DNA of 20,484 nucleotides, from contig RFIV01000071.1 of assembly GCA_003695085.1 (NCBI GenBank), positions 1 through 20,484 of the forward strand, written 5' to 3'. The DNA comes from Gammaproteobacteria bacterium. GTDB lineage: Bacteria; Pseudomonadota; Gammaproteobacteria; Pseudomonadales; Oleiphilaceae. The notes under the pieces were generated by a model that was not told the origin of the DNA, did not search any database, and saw only the letters and a program-made list of their open reading frames with translations. Numbering within the stretch: position 1 is the stretch's first letter; the number at the start of each line of letters is the position of its first letter. A program made the position numbers and the translations under genes. Of the stretch, positions 14,114 through 20,484 are shown in pieces.

Positions 14114-15325
14114 ATGACCGAATCGCCGACCATACTGCTGGCCAGACAGCCAATCTATACAGACAAGAAACAGCTATTTGGATACGAGCTGCTATTCAGG
14201 GGCAATTTCAACTCGCCCGAATTCTCCGGAGACCGGGCAACATCCACGGTCTTGCTCAACACCCTGGCTGAGCTGGATATCAGTCAGGTTACCGGTGGTC
14301 ACAAAGCGTTTGTGAATTTCACCCGGACGCTTCTGAATCACCCTCCGCCCGCTTCGCCGGAGCACATCGTCGTAGAGGTACTGGAGGACATCACACCTGA
14401 TGATGAGGTTGTTGCCGCTGTTCGCAGCCTGAAAGCCGAGGGATACACCATCGCCCTGGATGATTTTGTTCCCGGGGACACCCCCCATCCGCTGATGCCA
14501 TTGGCTGACATTGTCAAGCTCGAGATCCCTGCGTTGCCGGGAAAAGATCTCAAGGCCGTTTGTGCGCCGTTACTCCAGCAGAAGAAGCGCCTGCTTGCCG
14601 AAAAGGTCGAAACGCACGAAGAGTTTCAGCGCTGCCTGGAAGCCGGATGCACTTTGTTTCAGGGATACTTTCTGAGCAAACCGGAACCCGTCCATGGCAA
14701 ACGGCGCGCTGAAAACCGTGCAGGTGTCATGCAGCTTGTGGCAGCCGTCAACCAACCTGCCGCCAACGTACCGCAGATTATCGACGCCATCAAGCAAGAC
14801 CCGACGCTGTCCTTCAAGCTCCTCAAACTGGTGAATTCTGCTGCTTTCCGGCGCTCGCATGAAATAGACTCCATTCATATGGCCGTCATGCTCATCGGGA
14901 TCGGCCGGATCAAGGCATGGGCAACACTGCTGGCCCTCTCAGACCTGGATGACAAGCCCCCTGCGCTGCGGCAAATAAGCTTGCAACGCGCCCGCTTCTG
15001 CGAGCTGCTGGCTGGCGCACTCGCTCCCGGAGAGGAAGAGCTCTACTTTACGGTAGGCCTTTTCTCATGCCTGGATGCATTTTTCGATGAACCCATGGCC
15101 TCACTGCTGGGTCACCTGCCTCTGGATGAACGTGTGCACACGGCACTGGCTCGCTTCAAGGGGCGACCCGGGCTCGCCCTGAACACCGCCATTCTCTATG
15201 AGCGTTGCAAGTTCGACCAGATTCACTGGAACCTGCTGAAAAGATTCGGTCTGGATGAAAGTCAGGTGGCACGACTGTACCTGCAATCAGCGACCTGGAG
15301 CCACGAAAACATGGAAATGCTGTGA
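14114..15325 (+). CDS. Degenerate EAL / HDOD domain signalling protein (YuxH type)
   Basis: This 403-residue protein has an N-terminal EAL-like domain (about 5-195) and a C-terminal HDOD domain (about 200-390), the layout of YuxH/CdgJ proteins linked to motility and c-di-GMP signalling. The EAL catalytic motifs are lost. EAL becomes YELLFRG (24-30), DDFG becomes LDDFVPG (115-121), LKID becomes VKLEI (134-138) and AEGVE becomes AEKVE (162-166), although FQGYF is kept (182-186). It is therefore unlikely to hydrolyse c-di-GMP and more likely acts through binding. HDOD identity rests on IIDAIKQDPTLSFKLLKLVN (222-241) and the following AVMLIGIGRIKAW. The ATG at 14114 gives the family N-terminus (TILLARQPIYT). 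The 63 upstream bases that are also open look non-coding. Confidence 0.88.
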   Translation: MTESPTILLARQPIYTDKKQLFGYELLFRGNFNSPEFSGDRATSTVLLNTLAELDISQVTGGHKAFVNFTRTLLNHPPPASPEHIVVEVLEDITPDDEVVAAVRSLKAEGYTIALDDFVPGDTPHPLMPLADIVKLEIPALPGKDLKAVCAPLLQQKKRLLAEKVETHEEFQRCLEAGCTLFQGYFLSKPEPVHGKRRAENRAGVMQLVAAVNQPAANVPQIIDAIKQDPTLSFKLLKLVNSAAFRRSHEIDSIHMAVMLIGIGRIKAWATLLALSDLDDKPPALRQISLQRARFCELLAGALAPGEEELYFTVGLFSCLDAFFDEPMASLLGHLPLDERVHTALARFKGRPGLALNTAILYERCKFDQIHWNLLKRFGLDESQVARLYLQSATWSHENMEML

Positions 15326-15353
15326 CCGGCAACCAGGCCCTGACCCGGCTCAC

Positions 15354-15372
15354 GCCCCGGGGATACCGGGGC
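15354..15372. terminator. Hairpin between the EAL/HDOD gene and the small disordered-protein gene
   Basis: GCCCCGG (15354-15360) and CCGGGGC (15366-15372) form a 7-bp GC stem with a 5-base loop in the 70-bp gap between two convergent genes. It lies 29 bases after the plus-strand stop and 24 bases after the minus-strand stop. There is no T-run on either side. Confidence 0.5.
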
Positions 15373-15395
15373 CCTACCACATGGTCGAACCGGGT

Positions 15396-15725
15396 TCAGG
15401 CCTGGATATCGATGTTGGTTCCCAGAGCATCCGACGCGGAAGGACGCTGAGACGGCGCCTCCGGTGACTCTGCTGTATTGGTGGGCGCTTCCGGCTGAGT
15501 ATCTGTACTCGCATCCACATTCGGCACCTGCTGCTGAGGGGAAACAGCCAGGTTTTGCGCCTCGGCAGACAGCGTCACTTGCACATCCGGCGTTGCAGCC
15601 TGAACAGGCTGCCGTTCGCTTGCCGGCTCTCTCTCTGGCCGAGCGGTCGAACCCGTGTTGGCCGCAGGTCGGCGGTCGTTCTGTAACGGCAGGCTGGCGG
15701 CGCTGCCAAGCTCTGAAATAGCCAT
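15396..15725 (-). CDS. Small, low-complexity, probably disordered protein of unknown function
   Basis: I do not recognise this 109-residue protein. It is rich in Ala, Pro, Gln, Ser, Thr and Glu, has no cysteine and has almost no hydrophobic core, so it is probably intrinsically disordered. The only ordered-looking piece is VQVTLSAEAQNLAVSP (48-63). Short proteins with such a TLSxEA segment occur in gammaproteobacteria, but I can attach no function to it. There is no signal peptide or membrane helix. It is accepted as a gene because GGAGGT (15731-15736) sits five bases before the ATG, a near-perfect ribosome site. It diverges from a GGDEF-EAL gene across an AT-rich gap and converges on the EAL/HDOD gene. 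Confidence 0.65.
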   Translation of the reverse strand: MAISELGSAASLPLQNDRRPAANTGSTARPEREPASERQPVQAATPDVQVTLSAEAQNLAVSPQQQVPNVDASTDTQPEAPTNTAESPEAPSQRPSASDALGTNIDIQA

Positions 15726-15863
15726 CTTACACCTCCGGTAGATGTGCTCAATTATTGCACAACCATCAAAAAACTTCCATGCACGAACAAAAAGACACGC
15801 ACTTTTTTCATAATTTCGACTATGCTTTTTTGAAACAGTACGTTGCGTAGCGATACCCGCTTC
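15726..15863. promoter_or_regulatory. AT-rich divergent promoter region
   Basis: This 138-bp gap is clearly more AT-rich than the surrounding coding DNA. For the minus-strand gene, AATAAT (15751-15756) with TGGAAG (15774-15779) 17 bases upstream is a possible promoter, placing its start just before the ribosome site. For the plus-strand GGDEF-EAL gene, CATAAT (15809-15814) or TATGCT (15821-15826) could be the -10, neither with a good -35. A short dyad (GTGC...GCAC, 15744-15760) overlaps the minus-strand -10 and could be an operator. All assignments are by eye. Confidence 0.35.
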
Positions 15864-18284
15864 ATGAAGCCACCTTTGATCAAATCACTGACCCGGGATC
15901 ATTCACCACTGTCCCTGCGCATGCTCGGATACATCCTGCTGGCCAGTTCGGTCTTTACCCTGCTGGCAACCGGTATTCAGGTGTATTCGGACTACCGCAG
16001 CGATGTCTCGCTGGTAGAGTCGCGCATGAACCTGATCGAAACCAGCTACCGGGAGCCTCTGGCTCGCAGCCTCTGGTCACTGGACCAGAAACTCATGCGT
16101 GTGCAACTGGAGGGCATTCACAACCTGCCGGATATCGTTCACCTGTATCTGCAGATCTATCCCGATCAGGAGGTGGAACTGGGCGAGATCCCCGGTCAGG
16201 CCCCCACCCTTCAGCATACCATTGAACTGTCCTACAGCACCGAGGACGAGCGCTTCGATCTGGGCAAGCTGACCATTACGGCCAGCCTGGAGCATATCTA
16301 CGCCTCCCTGCGCGAGCGCATCATGATCATTCTGGGCACCCAGGCACTGAAGACATTTATCCTGTCCTTCTTCATTCTCTGGCTGTTCCAGTACCTGGTC
16401 ACCCGTCACATCACACACATCGCCGGATACGCCGAAAAGCTCAACCTCAACCGGCTGGATCAGCCCCTGGTACTGAATCGCAAGCCGTCCCGGGGCGAGC
16501 CTGACGAGCTGGAGCGCCTGCAGGAAGCGCTCAACCGCATGCGCGTCACCCTCAAGCGCGAGATCGAAAAACAGCAGCAGGATGCAGCCGAAATCCGCAA
16601 GCTGTCCCAGGCCATTGAACAGAGCCCCTCAAGCGTGCTGATCTGCAATCGGGACTGGCGCATTGTCTATGCCAACCGAAAATTCACGGAGATTACCCAC
16701 TACGAGCTGAACGAACTGCTCAACCGTCATCCCAAGGAGCTGACACCGCTGAGCCAGGATTCGGTGGACAATGAAAGCCAGTGGCGCAACATCGAAAATC
16801 AGGTGGAGCGTACCGGCAAATGGCAAGGCGAGATGCACAGTACACGCAAGGGCGGTGAACGCTTCTGGGAACAGGTTGTCATTACGCCCATCCGGGAGGA
16901 AGGCGACACAGCCACGCGGCACTACCTGATCATGGGAGAAGACATCAGCGTCCGCAAGCGCTATGAACAGCAGTTGTTGCGCCAGGCGAATTACGACCTG
17001 CTGACCGGTCTGCCCAATCGTCTGCTCGCTCTGGACCGGCTCAAGCTGGCACTGACTCAGGCCAAGCGGGACAACAACCGTGTCGGGATCATGTTTCTGG
17101 ACCTGGACAACTTCAAGACCATCAACGATACGCTGGGCCATGATGCGGGGGACACCCTTCTGATCGAAGCATCGCGGCGCATATCGGGCAGTTTGCGCGG
17201 CTCCAGCACTGTCTCCCGACTGGGGGGTGACGAGTTCCTGATCATCCTGCCCAATCTGGATGATGCCACCGGGGCGGAAAGGGTTGCCGAGCGTATTCTC
17301 AATGCTTTCCGTCCGGCATTCAGTCTGGGGGGGCAGGATGTGTTCGTCAGCACCAGTATCGGGATCGCCCTGTTTCCGGATGACAGTGACAATTCGAGCG
17401 CACTGCTGCAACACGCCGATGCTGCCATGTACCAGGCAAAGAACAAGGGCAAGAGTGCGTACCACCGTTACACCCCGGATATCCATGAAACCAGCCATGA
17501 ACGGCTGAAGCTCGAAACACTGCTGCGCAAGGCCCTCAACCGCAACGAGCTGCTCCTGCACTACCAGCCCATCGTCGAGCTGCCCTCCCGGCGCATTACC
17601 CGTGTCGAGGCCCTGATTCGATGGGACAACCCGGAACACGGTCTGATTCCGCCGGACAAATTCATTCCACTGGCGGAAGAAAGTGGCGTCATCATCTCCA
17701 TTGGTGCCTGGGTCATTCATACGGCCTGTCGGGCTGCACGACGCTGGCGTGAGGTGACCGGTGAGGACCTGGCCATTGCCATCAACGTATCGCCCCGCCA
17801 GTTCAGGGATCCGGGCTTTGTGGATACCGTCCGGGCGGCCCTCAACGAGCACGAACTGCCGGGCAGCAGCCTGGAACTGGAGATCACCGAGCGCCTGCTG
17901 CTGGATGACTCGATCGAAACGCAGTCCATACTCAGGGCGCTGGATGAGATGGGGGTCAAGCTCAGTGTGGACGATTTCGGAACCGGCTATTCGGCGCTGA
18001 GTTACCTCAAGAGCTATCCGTTCGACACGCTCAAGATTGACCGGTCCTTCATCAATGACATCACCGTCGAAGAAGAAGATGAAGCGCTCGTCAATGCCAT
18101 CATCACCATGGCTCACAGCCTGGGACTTGATGTCATCGCCGAAGGCGTGGAAGACGAATCCCAGCTGGCCTTTCTGATCGAAAAGGGTTGTGACATGGCG
18201 CAGGGATATTTCTTCAGTCGCCCGATGCCCCCTGAAGATCTTCTTGAGTGGGCACAAAAAAACCTGAACGTGCCGGTATCCTGA
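15864..18284 (+). CDS. Membrane HAMP-PAS-GGDEF-EAL protein (c-di-GMP turnover)
   Basis: The 806-residue inner-membrane protein has TM1 (about 20-41), a periplasmic sensor region (about 42-155, starting SYREPLARSLWSLDQKLMR at 61-79), TM2 (about 160-180), a HAMP-like linker (about 181-235), PAS (about 245-368), GGDEF (about 370-537) and EAL (about 547-800). GGDEF is intact at 454-458. The position of the I-site reads RGSS (445-448) instead of RxxD. EAL catalytic residues are present: E582-A-L, Asn641, EITE (673-676), DDFGTG (703-708), Lys724, EGVE (760-763) and Gln780. Dual activity, or hydrolysis stimulated by GTP, is possible. I do not recognise the sensor domain. The start is uncertain: ATG at 15864 has no clear ribosome site, and an in-frame TTG at 15843 is the only other upstream choice before a stop. 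Confidence 0.92.
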   Translation: MKPPLIKSLTRDHSPLSLRMLGYILLASSVFTLLATGIQVYSDYRSDVSLVESRMNLIETSYREPLARSLWSLDQKLMRVQLEGIHNLPDIVHLYLQIYPDQEVELGEIPGQAPTLQHTIELSYSTEDERFDLGKLTITASLEHIYASLRERIMIILGTQALKTFILSFFILWLFQYLVTRHITHIAGYAEKLNLNRLDQPLVLNRKPSRGEPDELERLQEALNRMRVTLKREIEKQQQDAAEIRKLSQAIEQSPSSVLICNRDWRIVYANRKFTEITHYELNELLNRHPKELTPLSQDSVDNESQWRNIENQVERTGKWQGEMHSTRKGGERFWEQVVITPIREEGDTATRHYLIMGEDISVRKRYEQQLLRQANYDLLTGLPNRLLALDRLKLALTQAKRDNNRVGIMFLDLDNFKTINDTLGHDAGDTLLIEASRRISGSLRGSSTVSRLGGDEFLIILPNLDDATGAERVAERILNAFRPAFSLGGQDVFVSTSIGIALFPDDSDNSSALLQHADAAMYQAKNKGKSAYHRYTPDIHETSHERLKLETLLRKALNRNELLLHYQPIVELPSRRITRVEALIRWDNPEHGLIPPDKFIPLAEESGVIISIGAWVIHTACRAARRWREVTGEDLAIAINVSPRQFRDPGFVDTVRAALNEHELPGSSLELEITERLLLDDSIETQSILRALDEMGVKLSVDDFGTGYSALSYLKSYPFDTLKIDRSFINDITVEEEDEALVNAIITMAHSLGLDVIAEGVEDESQLAFLIEKGCDMAQGYFFSRPMPPEDLLEWAQKNLNVPVS

Positions 18285-18310
18285 CAGGATTTCACCCGTA
18301 GCTTCGCGTA

Positions 18311-18339
18311 TTGTCCTGCGTCAATAAAACCGACATAGT
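18311..18339 (+). promoter_or_regulatory. Putative ackA-pta promoter
   Basis: TTGTCC (18311-18316) and CATAGT (18334-18339) each match four of six sigma-70 consensus bases and are exactly 17 bases apart. The start would fall about 35 bases before the ackA ATG. The 96-bp gap shows no terminator for the preceding GGDEF-EAL gene, so some read-through is possible. Confidence 0.4.
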
Positions 18340-18380
18340 GACGCTGTACACTTCATCCAATTTTTCTGGCAGAGAGAACC

Positions 18381-19580
18381 ATGACACGCGCACTCGTGTG
18401 GGTGATGAACTGTGGCAGTTCATCCATCAAATTTCAGCTCACGGATCCGCAGACCGGACAGGCAGACGTTCGGGGCCTTGCGGAAAAGCTCGGCACCGCG
18501 GACGCCTCGCTGACCGTGAAAAGTCCAGGCGGCCAGTCCAGCCGGGCTCTCGAAGACGGCAGCATGGCCGGCGCACTGGCAACCATTATTCAGGCGCTTC
18601 AGGCGGAGCCTGCCTTCGCCTCGGTCACAGCCGTTGGCCACCGGGTTGTTCACGGAGGTGAAGCCTTCACCCGACCGACCCGGGTGGACGAAGACGTGCT
18701 GGCCCAGATAGACCGATGCAGCAGCCTGGCCCCCTTGCACAATCCGGCCAACCTGCTGGGCATCCGTCAGGTCATGGCTGCCTGCCCCGATCTGCCCCAG
18801 GTCGCGGTCTTTGACACGGCATTTCACCAGACACTACCGGCGCATGCCTATCTCTATGCAATCCCCTGGGAGCTTTACGAGGCGCACCGTCTGCGTCGAT
18901 ACGGGTTTCATGGAAGCAGCCACCAGTTCATTGCCGAAGAAACCGCGCGCAGGTTGAACAAGGCCGTCGGCGAAGTCAGCCTGATCAGCGTTCACCTGGG
19001 TAACGGCTGCAGTGCTGCAGCCATACAGGCTGGCCAGTCCGTGGATACCACCATGGGCCTGACACCTTTGGAAGGACTGGTCATGGGCACCCGCAGCGGC
19101 TCGATCGATCCCGGCCTTCTCCTCCATTTGCAGCGCCAGATGGGCTGGAGCGTTGATCAGGTTGACCGCCTGCTGAACAAGGAAAGCGGATTGAAAGGCA
19201 TCAGCGGACTGAGTCACGACATGCGGACTCTGACCGAGGCCGCCGAGACAGGTCATGAGCGGGCGCAGCTCGCCATCGAGATATTCTGCTACCAGGCCGC
19301 CAAGCAGATTGCCGGGTTGATGCTGGCCGCTTCGCCACTGGACGCACTGGTCTTCACAGGGGGCATCGGTGAAAATGCCCCGGGTATTCGTGCGAAAATC
19401 CTGGGCTGGCTGGCCCCATTGGGTTACGAGACCGATCCCGGCTTGAATGATGTGCATGGCCAGACCGCTTCCGGGCGCATCACCACAGCCGACACCCCGC
19501 GTGCACTGGTGATTCCGACCAACGAAGAATGGCTGATCGCCCGCGAGACACAACGTCTGCTCAGCATGGAGACCGACTGA
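18381..19580 (+). CDS. ackA: Acetate kinase
   Basis: AckA interconverts acetyl phosphate plus ADP and acetate plus ATP. With Pta it forms the reversible overflow/assimilation route between acetyl-CoA and acetate in the cytoplasm. All landmarks of the family are present in 399 residues: NCGSSSIKF (10-18, Asn10), GHRVVHGG (86-93, Arg88), VFDTAFHQTLP (143-153, catalytic Asp145), YGFHGSSH (174-181, His177), HLGNG (205-209), MGTRSG (235-240, Arg238), FTGGIGEN (325-332) and TNEE (380-383, Glu382). The ATG has a modest AGAGAG upstream. The stop TGA shares one base with the pta start, so the two are translationally coupled. No other in-frame start is better. Confidence 0.97.
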   Translation: MTRALVWVMNCGSSSIKFQLTDPQTGQADVRGLAEKLGTADASLTVKSPGGQSSRALEDGSMAGALATIIQALQAEPAFASVTAVGHRVVHGGEAFTRPTRVDEDVLAQIDRCSSLAPLHNPANLLGIRQVMAACPDLPQVAVFDTAFHQTLPAHAYLYAIPWELYEAHRLRRYGFHGSSHQFIAEETARRLNKAVGEVSLISVHLGNGCSAAAIQAGQSVDTTMGLTPLEGLVMGTRSGSIDPGLLLHLQRQMGWSVDQVDRLLNKESGLKGISGLSHDMRTLTEAAETGHERAQLAIEIFCYQAAKQIAGLMLAASPLDALVFTGGIGENAPGIRAKILGWLAPLGYETDPGLNDVHGQTASGRITTADTPRALVIPTNEEWLIARETQRLLSMETD

Positions 19581-20484
19581 TGGCAAAAGCATTGTTCATG
19601 GCGCCGACCGGAGAAGGAGCCGGCCTGACGTCCGTATGCCTGGGACTGGTCCGGGCACTGGATGCGATGGGCGTAAGGGTCGGCTACCTCAAGCCTGTGG
19701 CACAACCCCTGGACTCCAGCCAGGCCTGCGATCGTTCAGTCTACTTTGCGCGTAACGTTCTCAAGATTGACCACCCGGAACCGATCCCGCTGGAGACCGC
19801 CCAGCGCCTGGCCGGGCAAGGTGACCTCGACGATCTCATGGAGCAGGTCGTGGAGCTGTTTCAGCAGGTCAGCGAGAACTGTGATGTAGTGGTGGTGGAA
19901 GGACTCGCACCTGTCCGGGGCGGAACCTTCATGGCACGTATCAATATCAACGTGGCACGCACCCTGAACGCGGAGGTCATTCTGGTCACGGCCCCGGGGA
20001 ACATGGATGCCGATGAGCTGGATGCACACCTGGATCTGGCTGCACGACTCTACGCAGCCCCGGAAGATCCGGATGTCATTGGCTGCATTCTCAATAAGGT
20101 GAATGCACCGGAAGACACGGATACCCCCCTCCAGTTCCTGACCCACTCGCACTACAAGACCCCCAAGCGGGACTACGCAAGCGAGTGTCAGATATTCCGG
20201 CGCCCGGGCTTTCAGCTGATTGGCAGCATACCCTGGCGCCCTGACATGATTGCTCCCCGAACCCGGGATGTGGCTCAATGGCTCAACACCCTGACCCTGC
20301 ATGCGGGTGAGGTGGACCGGCGTCGCGTCATGCGCATCAGCGTCGTGGCCCGGACCGTGCCCAACATGGTCGAACAGCTGACCCCCGGCACGCTGGTCGT
20401 GACACCCGGTGACCGCGAGGATGTACTGATAGCCACGTCCATGGCGGCCCTGATCGGACGGCCTCTGGCCGGGCTGATTCTGAC
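19580..20484 (+). CDS. pta: Phosphate acetyltransferase, N-terminal part (runs off the window)
   Basis: Pta transfers acetyl between CoA and phosphate, giving the acetyl phosphate used by AckA. The 301 residues visible belong to the long gammaproteobacterial form. First comes the P-loop NTPase-like, BioD-related regulatory domain (MAPTGEGAGLTSVCLGLVRA at 7-26, VVVVEGLAPVRGG at 104-116). From about residue 248 the DRTGG domain follows (RRVMRISVVARTVPNM, then TLVVTPGDREDVL). The catalytic C-terminal acetyl/butyryl-transferase domain lies beyond the window. The start ATG overlaps the last base of the ackA stop, so the pair is an operon with ackA first, the E. coli order. Identification is secure, but I cannot tell whether the gene is complete. 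Confidence 0.95.
   Translation, partial: MAKALFMAPTGEGAGLTSVCLGLVRALDAMGVRVGYLKPVAQPLDSSQACDRSVYFARNVLKIDHPEPIPLETAQRLAGQGDLDDLMEQVVELFQQVSENCDVVVVEGLAPVRGGTFMARININVARTLNAEVILVTAPGNMDADELDAHLDLAARLYAAPEDPDVIGCILNKVNAPEDTDTPLQFLTHSHYKTPKRDYASECQIFRRPGFQLIGSIPWRPDMIAPRTRDVAQWLNTLTLHAGEVDRRRVMRISVVARTVPNMVEQLTPGTLVVTPGDREDVLIATSMAALIGRPLAGLIL

Noticed and set aside
16629..18257. Long open frame (542 residues) on the minus strand
   Set aside because: It is antisense to the GGDEF and EAL domains of a clear gene, its translation resembles no family, and it is explained by GC-rich codon bias.
18278..18290. ATCCTGACAGGAT palindrome over the stop codon of the second GGDEF-EAL gene
   Set aside because: Only about 4 bp could pair with a realistic loop, which is too weak for a terminator.
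1..20484. CRISPR arrays, insertion sequences, toxin-antitoxin or phage-defence genes
   Set aside because: No regular spaced repeats, transposase motifs or defence-type domains were seen on either strand.

Overview
The window is an ordinary-looking chromosomal segment of a Gram-negative, GC-rich gammaproteobacterium. It fits a marine or halophilic Oceanospirillales/Alteromonadales/Pseudomonadales-type organism, though the genus cannot be fixed from the sequence alone. The grounds are the divergent ppsA/ppsR pair, a tRNA-Glu almost identical to the enterobacterial one, an ackA-pta operon with the long Pta form, an LplT-like/PlsC fusion and a high density of c-di-GMP proteins. Genes are tightly packed, no gap without a gene exceeds 300 bases, and no phage, IS element, CRISPR array or integrase is visible.

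Layout. Positions 1-1386 hold the 5' end of ppsA (minus, TTG start) and the divergent ppsR, which regulates PEP synthase. Positions 1399-4773 hold a minus-strand pair, mgsA (methylglyoxal synthase) followed after 6 bp by a large M16C (PreP-like) zinc peptidase. Positions 4862-5356 encode an unrecognised small protein with two membrane helices. Positions 5513-7978 hold two adjacent plus-strand genes: a membrane-anchored PEGA/MORN-repeat protein with nine exact 23-residue repeats, and a response-regulator receiver protein with a long helical region and a C-terminal membrane anchor. Facing them (7992-10934, minus) is a PAS-GAF-PAS-GGDEF-EAL enzyme. Positions 11091-11963 encode a tandem QueD/PTPS-fold protein whose 3' end overlaps, tail to tail, an MFS-acyltransferase fusion (11943-13808). 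A tRNA-Glu(UUC) with a near-consensus promoter follows (13878-13953, minus). Next come a degenerate-EAL/HDOD protein (14114-15325), a small disordered protein (15396-15725, minus), a second membrane GGDEF-EAL enzyme (15864-18284), and ackA overlapping the 5' part of pta (18381 to the window end).

Two themes stand out. One is metabolism around PEP, pyruvate and acetyl-CoA: ppsA/ppsR, the methylglyoxal bypass gene mgsA, and ackA-pta. The other is membrane signalling: two multidomain GGDEF-EAL proteins with intact catalytic motifs but altered I-sites, one EAL/HDOD protein that has lost the usual catalytic EAL motifs, and the MORN/tail-anchored receiver pair, which is the best candidate here for an undescribed system. 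All four convergent gene junctions carry a GC-rich inverted repeat, three of them overlapping coding sequence and none followed by a T-run. They look like shared bidirectional 3'-end hairpins.
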